Positions 27,639-35,004 of a stretch of 64,000 bases of DNA are shown piece by piece (within the stretch, counting starts at the first letter, position 1; each line of letters begins with the position of its first letter). A program made the position numbers and the translations under genes. Under the pieces are notes generated by a model. That model made no database searches. It was not told where the DNA came from and saw nothing but the letters and a program-made list of their open reading frames with translations. The DNA is taken from NCBI GenBank assembly GCA_964615765.1, contig CAZTQN010000010.1:1-64000 (forward strand). The letters are read 5' to 3'. The DNA comes from CAZTQN01 sp964615765 (GTDB lineage: Bacteria; Planctomycetota; Phycisphaerae; Phycisphaerales; UBA1924).

Positions 27639-28516
27639 GTCGAGCCTCCCTGGGTCGAACCTTGCTGGGTCGAGCCTTGCTGGGTCGAGCCTCGCTGGGT
27701 CGAGCCTTGCTGGACGGCGTCGGGCTTGGCGCCCGCCGCGCTCTCCGACGCCGCGGCTTCCGCCTTCTTCACTTCCAGCGCCATCTGATTCGCCACCACG
27801 ACCATGCGGTCGAGATACTCACGGTGGATCGGGTCGGCGTTGGTCGGGAAGTCCGACATGATCCGCCCGTCGCGCAGGCGCACGATCCGCTGGGCGTGCC
27901 CGGCGATGTCCTCCTCGTGCGTCACGATCACGATCGTCTGCCCGCCCGAGTGCAGCTCCTTGAACAGCGCGATGATCTCCTCGCTGGTCTTGGAGTCGAG
28001 ATTGCCGGTGGGCTCGTCGGCGAGCAGGATGCTCGGCTCGTTCACCAGCGCCCGCGCGATCGCGACGCGCTGCCGCTGCCCGCCCGACAGTTGGTTGGGC
28101 CGGTGCTTCATGCGCGACGCCAGCCCAACCTTGCGGAGTGCTTCGGTGGCCCGCTTCTTGGCCCCGAACCAGTGCTTGCGCGAGTACACCAGCGGGAGCA
28201 TCACGTTCCGCAGCGCGCTCGACTTGCCGAGCAGCTCGAACGACTGGAAGACGAACCCGATCTCCTGGTTGCGCACCAGCGCGAGCTGGGCGGCGTCCAT
28301 GCGGTCGGTCCGCTTGCCGTTGAGGATGTACGAGCCTTTGGTCGGGCGGTCGAGACACCCCAGGATGTTCATGAGCGTGCTCTTGCCCGAGCCGGAGGAG
28401 CCCATGATGGCGACGAACTCGCCTTTTTGAATGGTGAGGTCGACGCCGCGGAGCGCGTGCACGCGCTCGACGCCCATGCGGTAGACCTTTTCGAGACCCT
28501 GGATCGCGATCGTCAC
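27635..28516 (-). CDS. MacB/LolD-type ABC transporter ATPase
   Basis: 293 aa from GTG 28516. Walker A is GSSGSGKS (39-46), signature LSGGQ (143-147), Walker B ILLADEPTGNLDS (163-175), and the H-switch is in VTHEEDI. Sequence type is that of MacB/LolD ATPases. After the nucleotide-binding domain (to about 235) comes a low-complexity C-terminal tail made of repeated QGST units, encoded by five 15-bp repeats at 27639-27713 that run to the stop codon. The adaptor gene ends 31 bp upstream. The leader just upstream shares a CCTGCCCGTGTGCG core with another gene in the window (34857). Confidence 0.93.
   Translation of the reverse strand: MTIAIQGLEKVYRMGVERVHALRGVDLTIQKGEFVAIMGSSGSGKSTLMNILGCLDRPTKGSYILNGKRTDRMDAAQLALVRNQEIGFVFQSFELLGKSSALRNVMLPLVYSRKHWFGAKKRATEALRKVGLASRMKHRPNQLSGGQRQRVAIARALVNEPSILLADEPTGNLDSKTSEEIIALFKELHSGGQTIVIVTHEEDIAGHAQRIVRLRDGRIMSDFPTNADPIHREYLDRMVVVANQMALEVKKAEAAASESAAGAKPDAVQQGSTQRGSTQQGSTQQGSTQGGST
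27639..27713. repeat. Five 15-bp tandem repeats in the ATPase gene's 3' end
   Basis: The unit is GTCGAGCCTTGCTGG with one or two mismatches, present five times. Read on the minus strand it codes for QQGST-like pentapeptides at the protein's C-terminus. The last repeat touches the overlap with the permease start codon. Confidence 0.9.
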
Positions 28517-28547
28517 GTGTGGTTCCTGCCCGTGTGCGCGGAGTCGC

Positions 28548-29939
28548 TCAGCGGCCCGCCGCCGGTCCCTTCGTTGACCCCGCCGATTCCGACTCGGGCG
28601 TCGCCGGCTCCTGCGGCTTGCCGGAATCCTCGCTCTGGGCCTGATCCTTGCTGGTCGCCGCGGCCCCTTCCTCCACAACTTCCGCGTCGTGCTGCAAGGT
28701 CTGCAGCACCTTGAACGGGCCGGTCACGATCCGGTCGCCCGCCTTCAGGCCCGCGATGATCACGGTGCGCGTCAGGTCGCTCGAGCCGGCCTGCACGGGC
28801 GTGGCGATCGCCTTGAGCATGGGCCGCCCGTCGCGGGACTTCTTGTCCCCCGCCGGCTCAAGCCGGAAGACGACCCGCGCGAACGTGTTGTTCTTGGGGA
28901 TGTTCGGGTTGTCCTTCGTGACGGCGCTGGGCAGTTCGTCGACCTTGCGATCGACGACCGCTTGGCTGGGCACCACCAGCACGTCGCGCAGGGTCTCGAC
29001 GGCGATGTCGGTGTTCGCCGTCAGCCCGGCCCGCAGCGTCTCGCCCGGCGTCGGGTCCAACGGGATCTCGACTTCGAAGTAGCCGGTGTTGTCGCGGTCG
29101 ACCTTGCGCTGCAGCTCGACGCGGCTGACGCGCCCGGTGAACTCGCGCTCGCCGTAGGCGTTGATGTACACCCGGGCCGCCTGCCCTTCGTCGACGGGCA
29201 CGATGTTGCTCTCGTCGACGCGGGCCTTGAGGATCATCTGCGACAGGTCGGCGATCTCCATGATCACCGAGCCCGGGTTGTTCAGCGTCCCGATCACCAC
29301 CACTTCGCCGACTTCCGCGTCAAGGCGCGTGATCACCCCGTCGATCGGCGAGGTGATGATGGTGTTCTCCAGGTCCTTCTCGGTCCGCAGGATCTGGGCC
29401 CGGGCGGCGTCGATCGCCGCCTGCGCCGCCAGGAGTGTGCTCTGCGCCGACAGAAAATCGCTCTCGGCCCGCTCGACGTCGGCCGGGGTGCGGTCGCCGC
29501 TGGAGGCCAGGCGCTGCACGCGCTCGCGGTCAAGCTGGGCCCGGGTGAGCGCGGCTTGCGCGCCCTCGAGCCGGGCCTGCTCGCCCTTGAGCTGGGCCCG
29601 GGCCGACTCGCGGATGGCCTCGAACTCGCGCGCGTCCAGACGCACGATCACGTCGCCCTTCTTCACGGCGCCGTTCAACTGAAACGGCAGGGCGATGATC
29701 CGGGCCGAGACCTGCGCGCTGATCTGCACGTTCGTCAGCGCCTCGATCTGCCCCGGGGCTGAGATCGTGCGCGACAGCTCACCGATCGACGCGGCCCCGA
29801 CGCGGACTTCCGTCGGCTTCGGGCGCGGGATGACCTGCTCGATCTGCGAGCGGATCTCCTTGTTGGTCGACACGAAGTACCCGCCAGCGGCGCACACCAC
29901 CACGCTGACGATGAAGAGCCCGAGCAACCATTTCCACAC
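28548..29939 (-). CDS. MacA/HlyD-type periplasmic adaptor of efflux pump
   Basis: 463 aa. GTG 29939 gives one N-terminal membrane helix (WKWLLGLFIVSVVVCAAGGYFV). Then come the paired barrel-sandwich halves (ISAPGQIEALTNVQISAQVS; SPIDGVITRLDAEVGEVV), a long coiled-coil hairpin (about 110-190), a beta-barrel domain and a C-terminal Glu/Ser-rich tail of about 45 residues. Such adaptors link an inner-membrane MacB transporter to TolC. It is the first gene of adaptor-ATPase-permease-TolC on the minus strand and is divergent from the TetR gene at 30281. Confidence 0.92.
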   Translation of the reverse strand: MWKWLLGLFIVSVVVCAAGGYFVSTNKEIRSQIEQVIPRPKPTEVRVGAASIGELSRTISAPGQIEALTNVQISAQVSARIIALPFQLNGAVKKGDVIVRLDAREFEAIRESARAQLKGEQARLEGAQAALTRAQLDRERVQRLASSGDRTPADVERAESDFLSAQSTLLAAQAAIDAARAQILRTEKDLENTIITSPIDGVITRLDAEVGEVVVIGTLNNPGSVIMEIADLSQMILKARVDESNIVPVDEGQAARVYINAYGEREFTGRVSRVELQRKVDRDNTGYFEVEIPLDPTPGETLRAGLTANTDIAVETLRDVLVVPSQAVVDRKVDELPSAVTKDNPNIPKNNTFARVVFRLEPAGDKKSRDGRPMLKAIATPVQAGSSDLTRTVIIAGLKAGDRIVTGPFKVLQTLQHDAEVVEEGAAATSKDQAQSEDSGKPQEPATPESESAGSTKGPAAGR

Positions 29940-30238
29940 GCTTGTGGCTCCGCGAGGGGGGACTGGGAAGAGAAAAAAGAGAGTGGTCGAGGAGGAGGAG
30001 AGGCTCGGTGGCTGGACGTCTGCGGGCCAAGACCGGCGGCGACCGGGCGACGTTGATGCGTATCTCAGCCGGCCGCTCTTGCCGAATCCACCATCCAGGT
30101 CCCCACCACCCCCCACCCCCCCACCCCCCCACCAGACGCCCATGCCGGCCCCGCCCGCCACGGACTCCATGCGGCCCCACCGGCGTTCGCGGCGATGCAT
30201 GGTAGGGAAATGAACCGGCCAGATTTCATGACCCGGGC

Positions 30239-30266
30239 TTGCGTTTTGGCCGGGAGTGTGTAGATT
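30239..30266 (+). promoter_or_regulatory. Candidate promoter of the TetR gene
   Basis: TTGCGT (30239-30244) and TAGATT (30261-30266) with a 16-bp spacer. The predicted transcript would start near 30273, leaving a leader of only a few bases before ATG 30281. No Shine-Dalgarno precedes that ATG, so the mRNA may be leaderless. Confidence 0.4.
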
Positions 30267-30280
30267 GAACGATCAATCAA
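30265..30280 (+). promoter_or_regulatory. Candidate TetR operator
   Basis: The 16-bp sequence TTGAACGATCAATCAA is an imperfect palindrome, with 6 of 8 positions symmetric. It overlaps the proposed -10 and touches the start codon of the regulator, as expected of an autoregulatory TetR-type site. It stands out as the only AT-rich stretch in this region. Confidence 0.45.
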
Positions 30281-30958
30281 ATGACCTCCGCCGCCGAAAA
30301 GAGCCCCGGGCCGCCGACCAAAGACCGGATCATCGAGGTCGCGTTCAGGCTTTTCCATGAACAGGGGTACCACGCCACCGGCGTGTCCACCATTCTCCGC
30401 GAGGCGGGCGTCAACAGCGGCTCGCTGTACCACCACTTCGAAGGCAAGGAGGCGCTGCTGCGGGCGGTGCTGGAGTGGATGCTCGGGGCGCTGCGACCGG
30501 CGGTGATGGGGCCGGCCGAGGCGGCGGGCGGGTCGGGGGCCATCGAGCGGGTGTTTGCAGTACTCGACCTGTACCGCACGGGGCTGACGATGACCGGCTG
30601 CCGCATGGGGTGCCCCGCGGGGAACCTGGCCCTAGAGGTCTCCGACGATCACCCCGAGGCGCGGGCGCTGATCGACGCGAACTTTCGCAACTGGGCCGAC
30701 CAGGTCGCGGGGTGGTTCACGGGGCAGGACCACGGCCTGCCGTCGGACTTTGACCCGCGCCGGTTCGCCCACTTTGTCCTGACCGTCATGGAAGGCGGCA
30801 TCATGCAGGCCCGGGCACGCGGGTCGCTCGAGCCGTTCGACGAATCGGTTGCGGAGCTGCGGCGGTATGTCGACCTGCTCGTCGAGCGCGGGCGGCATGA
30901 GCGGGCGGCCCGGGCGCTCGCGGGCGAGGGGCAAGGACAGAACGTGGCGGCGGGGTGA
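30281..30958 (+). CDS. TetR/AcrR family transcriptional regulator
   Basis: 225 aa. The N-terminal HTH (about 14-60) reads RIIEVAFRLFHEQGYHATGV then SGSLYHHFEGKEALLRAVL, a classic TetR DNA-binding domain. The C-terminal ligand domain has CRMGCPAGNLALE, typical of the LmrA/YxaF-like group of TetR repressors, with two Cys that might react with electrophiles (inference). It is transcribed divergently from the MacAB-TolC type operon and most likely represses it and itself through the palindrome abutting its start. Confidence 0.9.
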   Translation: MTSAAEKSPGPPTKDRIIEVAFRLFHEQGYHATGVSTILREAGVNSGSLYHHFEGKEALLRAVLEWMLGALRPAVMGPAEAAGGSGAIERVFAVLDLYRTGLTMTGCRMGCPAGNLALEVSDDHPEARALIDANFRNWADQVAGWFTGQDHGLPSDFDPRRFAHFVLTVMEGGIMQARARGSLEPFDESVAELRRYVDLLVERGRHERAARALAGEGQGQNVAAG

Positions 30959-31010
30959 CGGCATCGGGGCGGGTGGTCGCACGCCGCGGGCTTCGCGGCA
31001 GGAGGTTGGC

Positions 31011-32102
31011 ATGCACACGGCACGCACCCGGGGAGCGCTGGCGGTGATCGGCTGCGGGATGATGCTCGCGCCCGCATGGGCGGGCGAGCCGGACAAGGCC
31101 CCGGCGGGCGACGCGCCCGCGGCGAGCGCGACGCCGAAGGTGATCGGGGCCGGCGTGCCGGTCGTGACGGAGGGCATCATCAATGCGCCGGTGAGCGCGG
31201 TGTGGTCCGCCTTTTCGACCGCCGAGGGCTTCAAGATGTGGGGCGTGGCCCAGTGCGACCTGGACCTGCGTGTGGGCGGGCTGATCCGCACGCACTACAA
31301 AGCCGACGGCGTGCTCGGCGATGAGGGCACGATCCAGAACCGGATCCTCGCGTTCGAGCCCGAGCGGATGATGGCCTTCTGCATCGACACGCCGCCCAAG
31401 GGCTTCCCGTTCAAGACCGCGTGGCGGTCGACGTGGACGGTGGCGACGCTGACGGACCTGGGCGAGGGGAAGACGCACCTGCGGCTGACGGGCCTGGGGT
31501 ACGGCGACGACGAGGAGTCTCGGGCCATGCGCGAGTTCTTCAGCACGGGCAACCGGTGGTCGATGGACAAACTGCGGGCGAGCCTCGAGGACAAGCCGGC
31601 CGGGAGTGCACCCGCCGCCAAGGTGCACGAAGCCGGGCCGACGGACCCGGTGGTTGTTGAGCGCACGATCGACCTGCCGCGTGAGCAGGTGTGGGCGCGG
31701 ATCAGCACGGCGGAGGGGTGGAAGGCGTTCCTGGGGGTCACGGCCCGCATCGACCCGCAGCTTCGTCCGCAGGGGCCGTTCGAGATCGAGTTCGACTCCG
31801 CCGCGGCGCCCGGGCTGCGCGGGAGCGAGGGGTGCACCGTGCTCAGCGCCTTGCCGGGACGGATGCTGTCGTTCACGTGGAACGCGCCGCCGACGATGAC
31901 GTTTGCGCGGCAGAAGCACACGTGGGTCGTGATCGAACTCATGGAACCCTCGCCGGGACGCACGACGGTGCGGTTGACCCAGCAGGGCTTCAAGGAACTG
32001 GCGGCGGCCTACCCGGATCACGCGGCGGAGTTCGCGCAATGCCGCGCGTACTTCGCCAAGGCGTGGGTGGCGGTGGTTGATGCGCTGGCGGGGAAGGGAT
32101 GA
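31011..32102 (+). CDS. Secreted protein with two tandem AHSA1/SRPBCC domains
   Basis: 363 aa. ATG 31011 has AGGAGG upstream at 6 nt. A signal peptide (about 1-24, GMMLAPAWAGEP) leads into two SRPBCC domains of the AHSA1 type, about 45-190 and 205-355. Each opens with a phrase like INAPVSAVWSAFSTAEGFKMW or IDLPREQVWARISTAEGWKAF and has a matching F-x-P-x-R/G-R-M middle. The helix-grip fold binds hydrophobic ligands; the ligand is unknown. AHSA1-type domains are normally cytoplasmic and single, so export and duplication are both unusual. It lies 52 bp after the TetR gene and may be co-transcribed with it. Confidence 0.8.
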   Translation: MHTARTRGALAVIGCGMMLAPAWAGEPDKAPAGDAPAASATPKVIGAGVPVVTEGIINAPVSAVWSAFSTAEGFKMWGVAQCDLDLRVGGLIRTHYKADGVLGDEGTIQNRILAFEPERMMAFCIDTPPKGFPFKTAWRSTWTVATLTDLGEGKTHLRLTGLGYGDDEESRAMREFFSTGNRWSMDKLRASLEDKPAGSAPAAKVHEAGPTDPVVVERTIDLPREQVWARISTAEGWKAFLGVTARIDPQLRPQGPFEIEFDSAAAPGLRGSEGCTVLSALPGRMLSFTWNAPPTMTFARQKHTWVVIELMEPSPGRTTVRLTQQGFKELAAAYPDHAAEFAQCRAYFAKAWVAVVDALAGKG

Positions 32103-32215
32103 GGGGAGGGGGGTGAGGGGAGGGGGGTGAGGTGAGGGGTGAAGGGGTGACGCGGTGACGCGGTGAAGGTGGGACGCGGGGACGGGGGGACGGGGGGACG
32201 CGGGGATGGGCACGC
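32101..32215. repeat. Purine-rich short tandem repeats, G-quadruplex potential
   Basis: Two 14-bp GAGGGGAGGGGGGT units are followed by degenerate GAGGGGT/GACGCGGT and GACGGGGGG units. Many runs of four to six G occur on the plus strand. The region lies between the AHSA1 gene and the cyclodeaminase gene; no gene is visible in it. Confidence 0.75.
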
Positions 32216-32320
32216 GCGTGCTGCGCATCTCCTCACCACCTCACCTCCACGCCTCCACAAACGTTCACCGCCACAGTTCCAAGCAACACGCCGCTTGCGC
32301 CACGGCACCTACCCTGCGGC

Positions 32321-32980
32321 ATGGCTCTAGCCGCGATGACGATCGAGCGATTTCTGGCGGACGTTGGCGCCAAGACGCCCGCGCCGGGCGGCGGGGCGGT
32401 GGCGGCGATGACCGGGGCGACCGCCGCGGCCTTGGCGCGGATGGTCGTGGCGTACTCGATCGGCAAGAAGTCACTGGCGGAGCACGACGGGATGCTGCGC
32501 CGGGCCGACGCGGCCCTGGCGCGGGTGGTCGACATGTTCGTCGAACTCGGCGACGAGGACGCCGCGGCGTACGCGCTGGTGAATGAGTTGTCGCGTCTGC
32601 CCGAGACCGATCCGCGGCGTGTGCGCGAGTATCCCGGCGCGGTCGAGGCGGCGGTGCAGGTTCCGCAGGCGGCGTTGGCGCTCGCCGCGGATCTGCTCCG
32701 GCTGATGGACGCGCTGCCCGGGGCGACCAACCGGCACTTGGCGAGCGACCTGGCGATCGCGGCGATGCTGGGCGAGTCCGCCGCGCGGAGCGCGTGGTGG
32801 AACGTGCGCGTGAATCTCGCGCTGCTGCCCGACGCGGGCCGGGCCGAGCAGATCCGGGCCGAGTGCGGGCGGATGCTGGCGCAAGCGGACGCGATTCGGC
32901 GGCGTGTGGAAGCGGCGTGTGAGGAGAGCACCGCCCCCCCGATCGCGCCCGCCGCCCCTTCTCCGCGGGCCGGGGCATGA
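32321..32980 (+). CDS. Cyclodeaminase/cyclohydrolase family protein (FTCD_C)
   Basis: 219 aa. The domain begins FLADVGAKTPAPGGGAVAAM, the signature of formiminotetrahydrofolate cyclodeaminase / methenyl-THF cyclohydrolase (FchA-like). The rest is all-helical and full length for a stand-alone domain. It would convert formimino-THF or methenyl-THF; a fused or adjacent formiminotransferase is absent. ATG 32321 lacks a strong Shine-Dalgarno. Its stop overlaps the next gene's ATG (ATGA), tying it to a YkgJ-type protein. Confidence 0.85.
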   Translation: MALAAMTIERFLADVGAKTPAPGGGAVAAMTGATAAALARMVVAYSIGKKSLAEHDGMLRRADAALARVVDMFVELGDEDAAAYALVNELSRLPETDPRRVREYPGAVEAAVQVPQAALALAADLLRLMDALPGATNRHLASDLAIAAMLGESAARSAWWNVRVNLALLPDAGRAEQIRAECGRMLAQADAIRRRVEAACEESTAPPIAPAAPSPRAGA

Positions 32981-33444
32981 CGACGCCCGCGCCCGAGTGG
33001 TTCGCCGCCCCGCAGCCCGGCGAGACGGAGCCCGGCCTGCGCTTCGAGTGCACCATGTGCGGCAACTGCTGCACGGGCCCCGAGGGGTACGTGCTGCTGA
33101 CCGACGCCGAGCGCGATCAACTCGCCGCCCGCATGAACCTCAGCGTCGACGAGTTCGTCGCCCGGTATACCAAGCAGGCCCCGCGCGGGCTGTCGCTCTC
33201 CGAAGTACTCACCCCCTACGGGCTGGACTGCGTGTTTCTTGATCGCACGACGATCCCGGGCAAGGCGGTGTGCGGCGTGTACGAGGACCGCCCGGCCCAG
33301 TGCCGCACGTGGCCGTTCTGGACCTCGAACCTCCGCTCGCGGGCCGACTGGGACCGGGCCAAGCGCACGTGCCCGGGGATGGACCGCGGCCCGCTGCACG
33401 ATCTGGTGCAGATCCGCGTCCGGCGCGACACCATCCGGATGTGA
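32977..33444 (+). CDS. YkgJ family Cys-cluster protein (first of two)
   Basis: 155 aa. The motif CTMCGNCC (from about residue 26) followed by later Cys in DCVF, CGVYEDRPAQCRTWPF and CPGM is the YkgJ/UPF0153 pattern, proposed to bind zinc or an Fe-S cluster. Function in the family is not settled. It is translationally coupled to the cyclodeaminase gene by ATGA and followed 8 bp later by a second YkgJ-type gene. Confidence 0.85.
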   Translation: MTTPAPEWFAAPQPGETEPGLRFECTMCGNCCTGPEGYVLLTDAERDQLAARMNLSVDEFVARYTKQAPRGLSLSEVLTPYGLDCVFLDRTTIPGKAVCGVYEDRPAQCRTWPFWTSNLRSRADWDRAKRTCPGMDRGPLHDLVQIRVRRDTIRM

Positions 33445-33452
33445 GGCCCGCC

Positions 33453-33989
33453 ATGGACACAGACCCGGGGCCCGAGGCGCTCGTCTTGGCGTGGATGAAC
33501 GCGATCGCGCGGGCGGACATCCGCGCGGCGGTCGAGGATGTCTACCAGCAAGCCGGTCGAGAGATCGCCGAGCGCGGGCCGGCGTGCTGGGCGTCCGGAC
33601 GCTGCTGCAACTTCGACGCGGCCGGGCATCGGCTGTACGTCACCGGGCTGGAGACGGCGTACCTGATCGCCGGTCTGACCGAGGCACCGAGGAACGCGCC
33701 CGCGCCAGCGCCGTTGCCGATCGGCGGCCTGTCGCTCCCGCAGATCGATCTCGCCGGCGCTCGAGCCCGCAGCGGGTGCCCGTTTCAGGAGCGGAACCTG
33801 TGCGGCGTGCACACCATCAAGCCGCTGGGTTGCCGCGTGTATTTCTGTGATCGCACCGCGCAGGCGTGGCAGAACGACCTCAGCGAGCGCCTGCTTTCGA
33901 TGCTGCGCGCGGTGCATGAACAGCACGGCATCGCGTACCGCTACGGCGAGTGGCGGGCGATGCTGGCGATGTTCACGACCGCGGGCTGA
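33453..33989 (+). CDS. YkgJ-like Cys-cluster protein (second of two)
   Basis: 178 aa from ATG 33453. A helical head (about 1-45) precedes CWASGRCCNF, then GCPFQERNLCGVHTIKPLGC and CDR: the same family order as its neighbour but divergent in sequence. The pair probably arose by duplication or belongs to two subfamilies. It is the last gene of the cyclodeaminase-YkgJ-YkgJ run. A substrate or partner cannot be named. Confidence 0.75.
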   Translation: MDTDPGPEALVLAWMNAIARADIRAAVEDVYQQAGREIAERGPACWASGRCCNFDAAGHRLYVTGLETAYLIAGLTEAPRNAPAPAPLPIGGLSLPQIDLAGARARSGCPFQERNLCGVHTIKPLGCRVYFCDRTAQAWQNDLSERLLSMLRAVHEQHGIAYRYGEWRAMLAMFTTAG

Positions 33990-34039
33990 TGCGGCGCAAC
34001 GTCGGAACGTGGGCGTCGGAGCTCCTGAATGGGTTGAGG

Positions 34040-34066
34040 AAAAATCCCCACGCGGAGCGTGGGGGT
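34040..34066 (-). terminator. Rho-independent terminator of the lipoprotein gene
   Basis: A perfect 8-bp stem CCCCACGC / GCGTGGGG with a 3-nt loop (34046-34064), followed on the minus strand by ATTTTT. It sits 40-65 bp after the stop of the minus-strand lipoprotein gene ending at 34105. Confidence 0.8.
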
Positions 34067-34104
34067 ACCCAAGCCGCCCGAGCTTGACCGGCGATTCGTA
34101 TGAG

Positions 34105-34857
34105 TCAGAGCGTCTGACCGTCGGTGGAACCGCTCGCCGGCTCGGCGCCGGACGGTTCTGCGCCCGCCGGCTCGGGCGGGGCTGATTCGATCGGCGCCGC
34201 ATCCGCGGGCGTCTCCGGCGCGGGGCGGGTGGAGCGCATCGGCGGGCGCGGCGTGATGAAGTTCAGCGCCGGCGTGGGCAGGGCGTTGAACGACCAGGTC
34301 CGGTGGCTGGTGACACGCCACTGCTGCACCCCGCCGCGAAGGCGGACGGTGATCGCCTGCGTCGCGTCCTTCCCGCCGGCGGCGGGCAGCCCGCGGACGG
34401 GGCGGATGACGTCGACCTTCGCCTCGTCGCCCGAGATCCACACGCGCGAGACGTGGTAGATCGGCAGGTCCTGCGTCTCCGGCGTGAGCGTCTGGGCCCC
34501 GAAGCCGACGTTGATCGCGATGCGCTGCGCCAGCAGCGGCGTCGTGCCCGCCGGGAGGTTGAGCGCGAACGGGCCGTCCGGCCCGGCGGGGGCGGCGGGG
34601 GAGAACTCGGTGCTCACGTTCGGCGGATACCGGACCACGGCCCACTGCAGCGCCGCCGTCAGCACCGGCGGGAACGGGTCGCTGTTCACGTTCGTGAACC
34701 CGCGGTCGCCCGGCTCGGCCGGGTACACGTTGTGCCCGACGCAGCCGGTCGACGTCGCCAGCGCGAGCCCGAGCAACACGCCGAGCGCTCCGGCGGCGGC
34801 CCGGCGGAGCGCCGAGCCCCGGCGCGGCAAAGCGGGGGAGATAGCAAGGGTGGTCAA
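34105..34857 (-). CDS. Predicted lipoprotein of unknown function
   Basis: 250 aa from TTG 34857, chosen because AGGA lies 7-8 nt upstream and the signal peptide then has normal length with lipobox STGC (Cys39). An in-frame ATG at 34920 would give an over-long head of 60 residues before the Cys. The body (about 50-215) is beta-rich with no recognised motif, and the C-terminus is a Pro/Glu/Ala-rich tail of about 35 residues. The leader carries CCTGCCCGTGTGCG in the plus orientation, shared with the leader of the efflux ATPase gene at 28516. Divergent from ubiX. Confidence 0.7.
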   Translation of the reverse strand: MTTLAISPALPRRGSALRRAAAGALGVLLGLALATSTGCVGHNVYPAEPGDRGFTNVNSDPFPPVLTAALQWAVVRYPPNVSTEFSPAAPAGPDGPFALNLPAGTTPLLAQRIAINVGFGAQTLTPETQDLPIYHVSRVWISGDEAKVDVIRPVRGLPAAGGKDATQAITVRLRGGVQQWRVTSHRTWSFNALPTPALNFITPRPPMRSTRPAPETPADAAPIESAPPEPAGAEPSGAEPASGSTDGQTL

Positions 34858-34858
34858 G

Positions 34859-34879
34859 GTGTGGTCCTGCCCGTGTGCG
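34859..34879 (-). other. Leader motif shared with the 28516 gene
   Basis: The sequence immediately upstream of the TTG start is nearly identical to 28517-28538 upstream of the ATPase GTG start (one-base indel over about 21 nt). On the coding strand it contains CACACGGGCAGGA, so it includes the ribosome-binding site. Confidence 0.6.
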
Positions 34880-35004
34880 TGCGGGTCGCCGCTGCGGATC
34901 GTCCGAGTCTTGCGGATCATGGTGCCGATGCTATCGCCCCGACGGGCCTTGCCTCATGAATCCCATGAATCTCGGCGGCGGCGGGCGGCGAACGATACCG
35001 TCTC

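Larger units (their letters stand above)
29940..30280. promoter_or_regulatory. Divergent control region of efflux operon and TetR gene
   Basis: 341 bp with no gene. It holds a C-rich tract at 30101-30132 (G-rich on the minus strand), which lies in what must be the leader or promoter of the efflux operon, and a likely promoter and operator of the TetR gene at its right end. No other element was found. Confidence 0.6.

Noticed and set aside
30101..32215. CRISPR-like array in the repeat-rich 30-32 kb region
   Set aside because: Repeats are short, low-complexity and without spacers.
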